Assembly (NCBI GenBank): GCA_002335605.1
Contig: BEDY01000001.1
Location: 3,038,001-3,102,000, forward strand
From: Prillingera fragicola
Taxonomy: Eukaryota > Basidiomycota > Tremellomycetes > Trichosporonales > Trichosporonaceae
Length of the DNA: 64,000 nt
Direction: 5' to 3'
Made by a program: the position numbers and the translations under genes. Numbering within the stretch: the first letter of the stretch is position 1; each line of letters opens with the position of its first letter. Below are positions 54,952 to 64,000 of the stretch, in pieces. Under the pieces are notes generated by a model, which was not told the origin of the DNA, did no database searches, and worked only from the letters and a program-made list of their open reading frames with translations.

Positions 54952-56114
54952 ATGTCCTCGACAGATTCAGATGTTGCGCTTCTCGGCAAAGGAGGCAACG
55001 TCCCCATGTCTCCCTTTGAGATTCAGGTCACAAAAGATGCTATCCAGCGTCACCTCGACAACGGTATGTTCCAAGTGCTCACGTTTCTTACCCACGCTTT
55101 CGCACTAAGCGCGTCGTGTCGCGTGCTGCCTCGAGCAGAATTGCGACAGTCCTCTCTTGCAGCCCTTGGGGTTTAGCGCCAGAGAGTATTATTTGGATAA
55201 CCCTGCTTTTCCTCCCTTTCTGCGACACCCGCTGATAGCTCAGGTGACATTACCCGCGAGGATATTGAGATCCTCAAGCGGTCGTACCGCTGGATGACGA
55301 TCAGCTCCCTCGTCGGAGCCGCAAGTGGTATTCCCGTTTTTTTTGCGCTCAAGCGCCGTGTCCCTCCCCCGCCCACGGCTGTGCGCTTTGCCGCGACAGG
55401 CGCAATGATGATGACGGGCTCGTTCCTCGGCTTTAGTATGGGTGGCGCCGCTGCCGCCTTCGAGGTCAACAACAAGATGCCGGATGCTGCCAAGTGAGCT
55501 AGTCCTCATGGTTCTTGTCTCAAAAGGGCAAAAGCCACATTAGTCTGCGTTTCCGAGCTAACAACGCCAGGAAGCTCAAGGTCTTCCAGCAGATTGTCAT
55601 CGACTCGAAGCGTGCTGCTCTGGAGCATCGCGCCGGCCTCGACCCCAACAACGTCAACCCAGACGGTAGTCCCCGCACCATTGCTCAGGATGCTCAGCAG
55701 AAGAAAAACGAGAGCAGCTATGCATGGGGCCAGGCCGAGTCGCGCCCCGACTCGTCGTACAACGAGGGTGCGGCCCGCCCACGCGCACCCCCACAGAACA
55801 CGGGCTACGGCAGCCGCGAGCAGACTCAGGCCCAGCGCGATGACAGCACCTATGCCTGGGACAACGCCGAGGCAGCCAAGGACGCAGTGATCAACGAGGG
55901 ATCGAGGGCGCCCATCAGTACGTGGGAACGACTGCGTACGCAGCGCCCCGCAAAGCCCTCGGGCGTGTCGTCGAATGGTGCGGTTGACATTGGAGCCAAT
56001 ACGGGTGCCAATGCGGGTGGGGACCCAAAGGACGAGCTGCAGCGCCAGCAGGCAGAGTTTGACCGTATGCTCGACCGGGAGCGGAAAGGTGGCGAGGCAC
56101 TGGATAAGTGGTAG
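54952..56114 (+). CDS. Two-span membrane protein with disordered C-terminus, function unknown
   Basis: Three exons, 54952-55063, 55244-55493 and 55571-56114, 301 residues. After a short N-terminus ('SPFEIQVTKDAIQRHLDNG', then 'ITREDIEILKRSYRWM') come two hydrophobic segments, 'TISSLVGAASGIPVFFALK' and 'AATGAMMMTGSFLGFSMGG', then 'KKLKVFQQIVIDSKRAAL' and a disordered, Gln/Asp/Arg-rich tail with two 'SYAWGQAE/TYAWDNAE' elements, ending 'LDRERKGGEALDKW'. The fold (helix, two close spans, short basic helix) is similar in outline to OCIA-domain mitochondrial proteins, but I cannot confirm homology. Splice junctions keep frame and use standard signals. Confidence 0.72.
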
Positions 56115-56432
56115 TTGCGCATGTAACATTTTAACATGACCGTGGTGTACCCAATCGCAGGCCTGGTTGCTTGAGCCTGTTCTGAGAAGATGGAAATAGC
56201 TGTAGCTTTACTGAGCCTCTGACAGAGGGCACCACTATGCCATGTCACTGCACAGAAGCCATGCACGCCGCTGTCAAACACATCCACAAACGACACACCC
56301 ACCAACACCACCGATGTCCACATCGGCCCGGCCGGGCCGATCGGTGCCCACCGAAGATCAGATAGTGGCCTTGCTCCGTCATAAGGCAGCCTGCTAGCTC
56401 TTACGCTCTTACTCATCTAAACGTCTACAACA
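56115..56432. other. Intergenic region with palindromes, SDR gene promoter
   Basis: Between two plus-strand genes. It contains two adjacent perfect palindromic elements at 56311-56341, about 90 bases upstream of the next ATG. No gene. Confidence 0.6.
56311..56341. promoter_or_regulatory. Adjacent palindromes upstream of the SDR gene
   Basis: CCGATGT-CC-ACATCGG (56311-56326) overlaps a 20-base perfect palindrome ATCGGCCCGGCCGGGCCGAT (56322-56341). CGG/CCG half sites in inverted orientation are typical targets of Zn2Cys6 regulators; binding here is inference. Confidence 0.5.
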
Positions 56433-57786
56433 ATGCCAGTCCCACCCAAAGGCTCTCTCAGTGCGCTATCCCCCCTCGTGCATACAGCTAACCCCGCGCA
56501 GTCCTAGTCACCGGCGCGAGCGGCTACATTGCCAGCTGGATCTCGCTCTACCTCCTAGAACTGGGGTATGCCGTGCGCGGCACGACGCGAAACGAGGCAA
56601 AGGGCCAGTGGATGAAGGACATGTACCAGGAGAAGGGCTTTGACAAGTTTGAGTTTGTCGTGGTTTCCGACTTGTTGAATGTGGGTTGCTCAATCTGGCA
56701 TGCGTCGTGGTGCGTCGCTGATAGCTAGGCCAATGCGTTTGACGAGGCAATCAAGGGTGTCGAGTAGGTGCCGGCTGTGAGCCCACGGCCATGTCTAACC
56801 CATTCACAGTGCGGTCATGCACACCGCTTCGCCGTTCCACTGGAACGTCGAGAAGCCTGCAGACTTTATCGACGCCGCCGTCGCCGGTACCGAGTGGGCT
56901 CTCAAGGCTGCGTCCAAAGAGCCCAAGGTTCAGCGAGTGGTTATTACCAGCTCTTACGCATCGTGAGCACCACCCTTCGGTACGTGGGCACCCAGCTGAC
57001 ATGGGGAAGCGTCCTCGAGCAACGCGACCCTGGCACCAAGACCTTCACCGAGGCAGACTGGAACAAGCAGTCCATTGACGAGGTCAACGAGAAGGGCGTC
57101 GACTCGTGGCGCATGCACTGGTACAGGGCTAGCAAGACGCTCGCCGAGCGCACGGCATGGAAGTATATTGAGGACCAGAAACCATCGTAAGTCACTCATG
57201 ACTGGGTAATGCTTACGAGGGAGTTTTGATCTCGCAACCATCTGCCCGCCCTACGTCCTCGGTCCCATCATCCACGAGGCTGCCACGCCCGAGGCCCTCA
57301 ACACCTGTACGCACCCACGCCATCCTGTGCGAGACTGACATCCCAGCGGTAGCCAACTGGTACGCCTACCTGACCGGCCAGAAGACGGACGACGACGCAA
57401 TCGCACCAGCCGGCATCCTCTGCGACGTCCGCGACGTCGCGCGGTGTCACGTTAACGCCCTCCTCCTGCCCGAAGCAGGCGGCCAGCGCTTCGGTGTAGC
57501 CACTGGACCGTTTACGATCCAGGTCCTCCTCGACGCTGTCTCGGGCAACGAGCGCTTTACCGAGGCGTTCCCCAAGTTGGTCAAGGGTGTGCCAGGCTCG
57601 CCTGTGCCTGTGCAGAACATGTATGACTGCTCTAAGAGTCTCAAGACGCTTGGCATGACTGTCACGCCTGCGAGCCAGACTGCGTGAGTACCCTTCAGGC
57701 TATGCGAGGGTGGTGGCTGACTGGGTAGGATCGACATGACTGAGAGTCTGCTTGAGAGGCAGAAGAAGTGGGATCAGAAGGCTTGA
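56433..57786 (+). CDS. Extended short-chain dehydrogenase (GRE2/dihydroflavonol-4-reductase-like ketoreductase)
   Basis: Eight exons, 56433-56460, 56502-56680, 56729-56763, 56810-56962, 57010-57186, 57224-57306, 57347-57683 and 57729-57786, 349 residues. The NADP-binding motif TGASGYIA lies in 'ILVTGASGYIASWISLYLL'; the catalytic YxxxK is in 'HWYRASKTLAERTAW'; 'AVMHTASPFHW', 'VVITSSYAS' and 'ATICPPYVLGP' are conserved in yeast GRE2-type methylglyoxal/isovaleraldehyde reductases. It should reduce aldehydes or ketones with NADPH in the cytosol; the natural substrate is unknown. Seven introns of 40-50 nt, all phase-consistent. Exon 1 is only 28 nt. Confidence 0.9.
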
Positions 57787-58091
57787 GACGGTTTTAGAGT
57801 AACTGGTTGTACGGGATGCATGATCACATCTCCTCAGAGTCTGCCACCAAGCCGACGATGAATTGGGAGTGTGCAAGTCTGCCTCGGTGGCCTCCCTTCC
57901 CTGGCGCCACATTATTTGATCAATGTCAGCTTCAAAGTCAGTCACCGCTGCAGCATTTGAATTGTAACCATAAGAATCAGATATCCATGCTCTAGCACTG
58001 TATAATGGTACTCTACACGTCTAATGCACATACACATCTCTAGACAGCCCCAGAGCTCTATTAAGAGAGCAAGAGAAAACACAAAACACGT
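57787..58091. other. Intergenic region between convergent genes
   Basis: 3' ends of the SDR gene (+) and EF-3 (-). No gene recognised. Confidence 0.5.
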
Positions 58092-61000
58092 CTACTCGTC
58101 ATCGGTATCGGGCTCACGCTCGCCGCCGTACGTAAGCCAGTTGAGCTTACGGAGCTTGCGACGCTCCTCCTGGGCCTTGATCTCGTTACGGGTCTTTTTC
58201 TTCTTCTTGCCCTTGTTCTTGAGCGCAAGCTTTGCGAGCTTGGCAAGGTCGGCGTCCTCGTCGGCCGAGTTGGCCGCAGAGTTGGCAGCCGAGGTGGCGG
58301 CAGAAGTCATGGCCGAAGTGGCAATCGAGGTGACACCGGAAGTCAGACCCGAAGCGGGGGTCTGGGCGCCAGTGCGGGGAGTGCCGCGCTGGCTGGGGAC
58401 GCGCGAGCCGGGGCGCGAGGGGTCGTCAAAGGCGTCCTCGACGAGGGCGACCTTGCCCTTGTGGGTAAGGACACCGGCGTCGACGTGCCAAATCTCGGGG
58501 CAGAGAGCGTTGACAAACTCGGTCGAGTGCGAGATGATGCACACGGCACCTCCCCACTCCTTGATAGCAACAGCCAGACCACCAAGGGCCTCACGGTCCA
58601 AGAAGTTGGTAGGCTCGTCGAGGAACAGGCACTGGGGACGGTTGAACATGGCAGCGGCAATGACGACCTTGACCTTCTGGCCACCCGAGAGACCCGACAT
58701 CTCGTTGTACTGGGCGATGTCACCGTCGAGACCGACGGCCTCGAGGACCTCACGGACGGCGGCGGCCGAGGTGTCGCGCATACCGGCACCCTCACGCGAC
58801 GACTCCATGTCGTCAAACTGGCCGAGGAGCTTCTGGAAGCCCTTCTCGATGAGGACGTCACGGGGAATCCAAGCGTTGAACTTGTGGTGGAGACCCCTGA
58901 ACTTGACCTCGTACTGGAAGGACTTTTTGAGCTTCTGGCGACCAAGAATGTACTCAATCTTGCGGAGCTCGCCGTTCTTGCCCTCAATGGGACGCTCCAT
59001 CATCTCCTTGTCCTCGTCGGTAAGGACACGAGTAGCCTTCTCGAGCATCTCACGGTCGTGACCGTCCTGGTAACGCCACTGAATGTACTGGACAGCAGTC
59101 TTGTCGAGGTGCAAGTTGATGTGGTGGAAGGCGTGCTGGGCAACGTAACCGACGCGGAGAGCGGGGTGCTTGTGCACGGTACCCTCCTGGGGGAGGGTCT
59201 CGCCAGTGAGGAGCTTGACAAGGGTCGACTTGCCGGCACCGTTGGGGCCGAGGATACCGACACGCGACGAAAGCGAGAGCGAGGCAGTGGCGTTCTTGAT
59301 CGAAGGACGCGACATGCCGGGGTAGGTGAAGGTAGCGTTCGAGACCTTGAGAATGGCACGAGTGTTCGAACGGACACCGACAAGCGAGCCCGGGGGAGGG
59401 AACGAGAAGCGAATCGAGGTGGCGGCAAGAGTGTAGTAGCTCTTGGCAGCGGGGACACGCTCGACAAACTTGGAAAGGTTGCCCTTGTAGTAGACAATCT
59501 TCTTGTTCTCGTAGTGGATAATGTCGGTGGTGACGTTGTCAAGGAAACCAGAGTCGTGCGAGACGATGAGGCAGGTAACGTCGAGGTTGTTGAGGTAGTT
59601 CTCGAGCCACGCGACGGTCTGAACGTCCAAGTGGTTAGTGGGCTCATCGAGGAGGAGAATGTCGGCACCGATAAGCATGGCACGGGCCAGCTCGAGCTTC
59701 ATCTTCCAACCACCTGAGAGCGAGGCGACGGGGTCATTCTGCTTCTCCTCGGTGAAACCGACCGAGAGGAGCATGTCCTCAATCTCCTTGCGGGTGCGGG
59801 CAGCGAGCTTCTCGTCCGAGGCAACAAAGTCGACAATCTTCATCGAGGTGTCCTCGCCCTGGAGGGCGTGCTCGACCATGATGGTGCGGAGCTCGTCCTG
59901 ACTGGGGAAGCCCTCGACCTTGCCGTCACGGATAGCCTTCATAAGAGTCGACTTTCCGGCACCGTTGGCAGCGCAGATACCGTAACGGCGTCCGCGGCGG
60001 AGCTTGAGGTTGGTGTGGTTGAGGAGGAGGAGACCACCGTAAGCGAGCGAGAACTGAATGTCACAGAGGAGGGGACCGTCGGTCTCGTCGTCGGCTTCGG
60101 CAGGGGCAAACCTGGCCCTGTCAATGTCAAGGAACTCCTTGCGGATAGCGGTGCCGGCAGCAACACCGGCCTCGGCACCAAGGAGGAGCTTGAAGAACGA
60201 GGTGACAGCCTTGCCCTCCCAGATCGAAGCCTCAAAGTAGCGTGCCTCGACAAGGTCGGCAATGATGTTGGCCTCGTGCTCGAGAGCAGCAGCAACAACG
60301 GGGTGGGCGGCCCAAGTGTGGACGAGGGGAACGGTAGGCTTGGCCGGGAGGCTGTCAACCTGGACGTGCTTGGCAATGACCTGGAGAGCCTCGTTCACAC
60401 CACGGATAATGTCACGGGGAGGGAGGGGAGTGGCAGTAGCCGAAGCGCCGGCACCGTGGAGAATGTCAAGAGCAGTCTGGGCAAAAGCACGAATCTCGGG
60501 GAACGCGGCACCGATGGCAATCTGCTCGACACCGGTGACAAGGGTACCGAGGTAACGGGCGGCAACGGTGGGGTCACGGACGAGCTTGACAAGGTTACCA
60601 ACGACAATGCAGGTCATACGCTGAGTGTCGGTGGAACGCTCCTTGAGAGCGCGGGTAAGGAGGGGAACCATGACGGCGAGGGTGGGGCCGGTAACCTCGG
60701 CAACAAAGGTGGTGGAGCTAAGACCCTTGATGGTCTTGGGGACGGCAGCGGGCGAGGCCATGGCGTCGACAAGAAGACCAACGTGCTTGAGAACGTCGGG
60801 GTTGGGGAGGGTACCGCAGAGGGTGGTAGCGGCCTTGGTGGCGGCAGCCGAGACCTCGGCCTTGGTGTCGTGCATGGCCATCTCGACAGTGGGGATGGTC
60901 TCACCGAGCTCGGCGGCGACCCACTCCTCGGCTCCGGGCTTGACGAGCTCCTCGATCGCCTTGAGGGCGGCGACCTTTGAGCGCCATCCCTTGGCCTCGT

Positions 61001-61442
61001 CAAGGGTGCGGGTAAGCATGTTGATCACGGGACGAGTGGCCTCGGGAGGGCAAATCTTGATCAAGGCCTTGATCGCAGAGTTGACAGCCGAGCGCACGGG
61101 CTGGCCCTTGTCCATGGCGAGGTTGAGGAGGTTGGGAATAATGGGGATGAAGACGCCCTCGACACCGGCGCCGAGCGAGCGGCAGATTCGCTCAACAAGG
61201 ACGGGAGCCGACTCGCGCTCAAAGCCCGACTTGGAGTTGGCCCAGGCGATAACGACATCGACAATCTTGGCCTCCTCGATAGCCTCGAGCGAGCGGTCAG
61301 CCTTCTTCAACTTGAGGGCAATGCCGTCGGCAATGGCCTTGGCGTCGACATTGGAAGGAGCGGCGGCGAGCTTGGCAAACTCCTCGGCGAAGGGCGAAGC
61401 CGGGAGGGGGGTAGCCGCGGCGGCGGGCATTGCGATAGGCAT
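58092..61442 (-). CDS. Translation elongation factor 3 (EF-3), fungal ABCF ATPase
   Basis: Single exon, 1116 residues. HEAT repeats fill residues ~1-330, a four-helix region ~340-440, then two ABC domains: Walker A 'AANGAGKST' (491-499), signature 'LSGGWKMKLELARAML', Walker B 'ILLLDEPTNHLD' (~595-606); second Walker A 'GPNGAGKST' (732-740), signature 'LSGGQKVKVVIAAAMF', Walker B 'CLFLDEPTNFLD'. The chromodomain-like insert that marks EF-3 lies at ~815-880 ('SFQYEVKFRGLHHKFNAWIP'). The C-terminus is Lys-rich ('KNKGKKKKKTRNEIKAQEER') as needed for ribosome binding. EF-3 drives E-site tRNA release and is essential in fungi. Codon use is highly biased, as expected for high expression. A Thr/Ser/Ala-rich spacer at ~1033-1060 is unusual. 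Confidence 0.97.
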   Translation of the reverse strand: MPIAMPAAAATPLPASPFAEEFAKLAAAPSNVDAKAIADGIALKLKKADRSLEAIEEAKIVDVVIAWANSKSGFERESAPVLVERICRSLGAGVEGVFIPIIPNLLNLAMDKGQPVRSAVNSAIKALIKICPPEATRPVINMLTRTLDEAKGWRSKVAALKAIEELVKPGAEEWVAAELGETIPTVEMAMHDTKAEVSAAATKAATTLCGTLPNPDVLKHVGLLVDAMASPAAVPKTIKGLSSTTFVAEVTGPTLAVMVPLLTRALKERSTDTQRMTCIVVGNLVKLVRDPTVAARYLGTLVTGVEQIAIGAAFPEIRAFAQTALDILHGAGASATATPLPPRDIIRGVNEALQVIAKHVQVDSLPAKPTVPLVHTWAAHPVVAAALEHEANIIADLVEARYFEASIWEGKAVTSFFKLLLGAEAGVAAGTAIRKEFLDIDRARFAPAEADDETDGPLLCDIQFSLAYGGLLLLNHTNLKLRRGRRYGICAANGAGKSTLMKAIRDGKVEGFPSQDELRTIMVEHALQGEDTSMKIVDFVASDEKLAARTRKEIEDMLLSVGFTEEKQNDPVASLSGGWKMKLELARAMLIGADILLLDEPTNHLDVQTVAWLENYLNNLDVTCLIVSHDSGFLDNVTTDIIHYENKKIVYYKGNLSKFVERVPAAKSYYTLAATSIRFSFPPPGSLVGVRSNTRAILKVSNATFTYPGMSRPSIKNATASLSLSSRVGILGPNGAGKSTLVKLLTGETLPQEGTVHKHPALRVGYVAQHAFHHINLHLDKTAVQYIQWRYQDGHDREMLEKATRVLTDEDKEMMERPIEGKNGELRKIEYILGRQKLKKSFQYEVKFRGLHHKFNAWIPRDVLIEKGFQKLLGQFDDMESSREGAGMRDTSAAAVREVLEAVGLDGDIAQYNEMSGLSGGQKVKVVIAAAMFNRPQCLFLDEPTNFLDREALGGLAVAIKEWGGAVCIISHSTEFVNALCPEIWHVDAGVLTHKGKVALVEDAFDDPSRPGSRVPSQRGTPRTGAQTPASGLTSGVTSIATSAMTSAATSAANSAANSADEDADLAKLAKLALKNKGKKKKKTRNEIKAQEERRKLRKLNWLTYGGEREPDTDDE

Positions 61443-61993
61443 GAACGTGGGTAGTAGTGCTGGAAGTGTTCGCGTTTTTTTTTGTGGTGGCTTCTAATGT
61501 AACAAAGTTTGTGTGATTATTACAATACAGTGAAAGAGTGGTGTGTAGAGGAAGGAAGAAGAGCCTCTATACGGCTTTGAGGAGGAGAGAGAGGAGGAGA
61601 AAGAGGAGGAGGATGAGAGGTGAGTGAAGGGTAGAGTGACAAAGGAAAAAGATGCAATGGGCTGGGACGCGGCAAGGTAAAGATTTACAGGGATGATCCG
61701 AACGAGTCACGTGATCAAAACCACAGTGGGGCACGGGGCGCGTCGGGGGCGCAAATCCTGGGCGCGCCGGCTGGGCAAGGGCCACGTGTTTCAGGCACCA
61801 GATGTGTCACCCAGGAGCTCCGTGCGCCGGGCGGGCGGGCATTAGCGGGGGAAAATTATTATGCAGCTCGGGAGTGGAGTCTGGCCGTCGGCAGCTCCGG
61901 AGAGGTAGGTGGCGGCTGGACAGTCAATGTGAATGGAGATGATATACATTGCTGCTACTCCTTCTGCTGCTGCTCCTGCTAGTCCTACTCCCT
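61443..61993. other. EF-3 promoter/leader and PHB1 3' region
   Basis: Contains a long polypyrimidine tract on the EF-3 sense strand (about 61566-61640), a CTG/CTC-rich microsatellite-like stretch near 61950-61985, and no gene. Confidence 0.6.
61579..61621 (-). promoter_or_regulatory. Polypyrimidine tract upstream of EF-3
   Basis: Almost pure CT on the coding strand of EF-3, 137-179 bases before its ATG. CT-boxes of this kind precede transcription starts of highly expressed fungal genes. Confidence 0.5.
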
Positions 61994-63385
61994 CTACACA
62001 CCCTGCTGAGGAGGAACCTGGACAAGCAAGTTGCCACCAGCAGCGGGCACATATGACACATTCCTCGATCCAGAGAGCGACGCAGCTAGATTGTCAGCGC
62101 TTTGTCCCACATAGAACTGTTACTCTGATATACTCACCGACATCACGCGCAGTCTCAATCTTGCGGAACTGGACAAATGCGTCGCCGGCCTTGTTAAGGG
62201 CGGCGGAAATAGTGCTAGCAGCCTCGGCCTCACCCTCGGCGCGGATGACGGCAGCCTGGCGCTCCTGCTCGGCCTTCTCGACGACGAACTTGGCACGCTC
62301 GGCGTCCTGCTGGGCAATCTGCTTCTGCTCGACGGCGGTGGTGAACTCCTTTCCGAAACTGTAATGTTAGTAGTGTCTATAGTGAGCGGGTGAGCGACAT
62401 ACGTCATGTGGGTCTGGGCTGTCAGCAATAGTCTCAATCAACATTTCGCTGAACTCACGATCGAGACATCCTCAAGCTGGATGTTGAACTCCTTGGCACG
62501 AGCGAGAAGATCGTCACGGATACGGGCCGAGACCTGTCGTCAGTACAAGCCTTTAGTCTTGCGAACGCACGATTTCACGGTTGGTAATCAGCTCGGAGGC
62601 GTCAAACTGGGCTACAGTAGCCTTGAGGACCTCGTTACCGATGGAGGGCAGAACACGCTCATCGTAGCTGTTTGTCAGACTTGTTACGAGTATCACGCAG
62701 AGGAAGACTCACTCAAGACCGAGGTTCTGGTAGATCTGGGAGAGGTGGTTGATGTCGGGGCGCGACATGACACGGAGGGTGAGCGAGACCATCTGCATGT
62801 CTGTAGAGTCAGCTCTACCGTCCTCGGCGCGACATTAATCAGAGCACAGTGGAGGAAGTACGTCAGACAGAGCACTAGCTCCCTGCAGCGTGCTCTTTTG
62901 AGCTCGCCCAGGCTTTGCCATGTTTCGACGTACTACGCCCTCCTGGCGCAACAGACTCACCCTTCGAGCCAGTGGTGGTCGAAATGTTCCTGGGCTTGAT
63001 ACGGACATCGTACAAGATCGCCTTCTGGATCCAAGGAACGAGGAAGTGGGTTCCCTCACCGGTGGCCTACGTTGTCAGACTCATTGCTCGTTCAAAGCCT
63101 TTGCAGCCGGAATTTGCTGGGTATGCGCCCCGCAGCTCCTCTACCAGCGGGCTAATATAACGGCCACATATGGCCCAGCGCATTATTTAGCACTCACCTG
63201 GGGCTTGACGCCAGTGAAACGGTCGAACATGACCGCACGGTATCCTCCTGGAACATCGTAAATTGAGGCATCAATGAGGGCCGCGCCGATCGCGACGGGG
63301 ACTGTGGGCATTAGCGTTTTCTGCCTTGCTGTTCTCGCTAAAAGCGCATACCAATGAGCCTGGAGAGATTCTGTGCGAATGCCAT
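61994..63385 (-). CDS. PHB1: Prohibitin-1
   Basis: Nine exons on the minus strand: 63352-63385, 63198-63301, 62961-63066, 62713-62800, 62571-62667, 62459-62533, 62403-62413 (11 nt), 62138-62358 and 61994-62085, 275 residues, the usual size. Blocks: N-terminal hydrophobic '[20 protein letters not shown]' (membrane anchor), '[20 protein letters not shown]', '[20 protein letters not shown]', '[20 protein letters not shown]', '[12 protein letters not shown]', '[20 protein letters not shown]', a coiled coil '[20 protein letters not shown]' and '[11 protein letters not shown]'. PHB1 and PHB2 form a large ring in the mitochondrial inner membrane, acting in protease regulation and cristae maintenance. 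The final blocks match PHB1 rather than PHB2. The 11-nt exon carries 'THMT' and is needed to keep frame. Confidence 0.95.
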
Positions 63386-63848
63386 GGTGTAGTAAAAGGT
63401 GGGTGAGCAGAATGTGGTCGACAAAGGTCTCGAGTGTCGAGGTGAGAAGAAAGCCGGGCGGACGCTGACGTCCACACGGAATCAAATTCTTCGACCGGCA
63501 TCTCTGGGCTGGGCTGGATGTGGAGGTGGTCGTCGTCTGGCCGTCAAGGCAGTTTGATGCTGCTACGGAGGCTCTGGCATGCATAGAATGAGCTGTAAAC
63601 TTGCACAGTGCATTTCACACACTTACAGAGCTATGTACGACTCTGAAGAGTCTCATGGCGTCTTATACCCCGTAAAACGGTCAGTTTCCTGGTTCGCCAT
63701 GGTCGTTTGCCACAACACCTGCCCCGGCATTTCATCGCCCACAGCGTCGTTTACATTATGCATACTTTACATGCCCAAATCATCTATTCACACCACTGTC
63801 CATCATGCAATATCTGGTCACTCCTCCCCTCCAAGATCAGCTACTCCT
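63386..63848. other. Intergenic region, prohibitin promoter
   Basis: Upstream of PHB1 and downstream of the dehydrogenase at the edge. No gene recognised. Confidence 0.5.
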
Positions 63849-64000
63849 TTAGAGAGGAGCGTCAATGATGACCTTGATGACGGGCTTGCCCTCGGCATCC
63901 TTGCCCTTCTGGGTAAGGGTAAAGGCCTCGAGCGCGTCCGCAAACTTGTAGCGGTGGGTAACAAGAGGCTTGAGGTTGACGAGGCCACGCTCAACGAGGC
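63849..64000 (-). CDS. Zinc-type polyol dehydrogenase (xylitol/L-arabinitol-type), C-terminal end
   Basis: Only the last ~50 codons are inside the window; the stop is the TAA complement at 63849-63851. The translation 'LVERGLVNLKPLVTHRYKF', then 'ADALEAFTLTQKGKDAEGK' and 'VIKVIIDAPL' matches the end of medium-chain, zinc-dependent sugar-alcohol dehydrogenases: 'G.+.+KPLVTH.+KF.DA+.AF' and a final 'VIK.+I'. These oxidise xylitol, sorbitol or L-arabinitol to the ketose with NAD+ in pentose use. Which of the three cannot be told from the tail. The gene continues beyond the right edge. Confidence 0.8.
   Translation of the reverse strand, partial: LVERGLVNLKPLVTHRYKFADALEAFTLTQKGKDAEGKPVIKVIIDAPL

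Noticed and set aside
29225..57786. A metabolic gene cluster of transporters, SDR and oxidoreductase
   Set aside because: The genes are interrupted by housekeeping genes such as NDC80, DIM1 and NDP kinase, with no shared pathway visible and no common regulator gene.
58461..60980. Long plus-strand open frames (418 and 370 codons) opposite EF-3
   Set aside because: They are antisense shadows caused by the strong codon bias of EF-3; the translations are repetitive Leu/Val/Gly/Glu strings without domains.

Overview
The window is a gene-dense piece of a fungal nuclear chromosome, almost certainly a basidiomycete yeast or yeast-like fungus. Tremellomycetes, perhaps Trichosporonales, is my best guess from overall style, not from any single marker. 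Supporting facts are translation elongation factor 3 (a fungal hallmark), DIM1, NDC80, CDC14, PEX7 and UNC-45/CRO1 homologues, many very short spliceosomal introns (35-60 nt) with GTGAGT-like donors and CTNAC branch sites close to the acceptor, moderately high GC, and a nuclear tRNA-Ala with a 14-nt intron. I see no transposon, CRISPR array, rRNA, virus or toxin gene.

Layout. 1-15 kb: end of a WD40 (DCAF4-like) gene, CDC14 phosphatase, AP-1 beta adaptin, a SHR3-type ER chaperone, PEX7, a GATA-like zinc-finger protein divergent from PEX7, and an HP1-type chromodomain/chromoshadow protein. 15.3-29 kb: tRNA-Ala, a 1284-residue low-complexity protein with a C-terminal membrane span, a Gfo/Idh/MocA oxidoreductase, a Ser/Pro-rich protein, an UNC-45/CRO1 myosin chaperone and a coiled-coil protein. 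29-36.6 kb: a DAL5-like MFS transporter, 2.25 kb without genes, NDC80 and DIM1. 36.9-46 kb: a La-motif (LARP/SRO9-type) protein, an F-box-like protein, a multi-pass membrane protein, an AlkB-type dioxygenase and mitochondrial-type NDP kinase. 45.8-55 kb: two convergent alpha-glucoside/sugar-type MFS transporters flanked by 2.9 kb and 2.2 kb without genes. 55-64 kb: a two-span membrane protein, an extended SDR ketoreductase, EF-3, prohibitin-1 and the C-terminus of a polyol (xylitol/arabinitol-type) dehydrogenase.

Most genes are unrelated housekeeping genes; I see no metabolic cluster. The accessory component is transport: three MFS genes, each with a gene-free upstream region over 2 kb, against roughly 0.2-0.6 kb for most neighbours (the La-motif gene, about 1.3 kb, and CDC14, about 1 kb, are exceptions). 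The space upstream of the second sugar transporter carries six near-identical copies of GAACGGGAAT, some in inverted pairs. This is the best candidate for an undescribed regulatory arrangement, but its function is inference.

Exon-intron models were read by eye from reading frame, splice signals and family conservation; every multi-exon model was checked to keep frame. Three genes (prohibitin, NDP kinase, HP1) contain microexons of 11-25 nt that automated annotation could miss.
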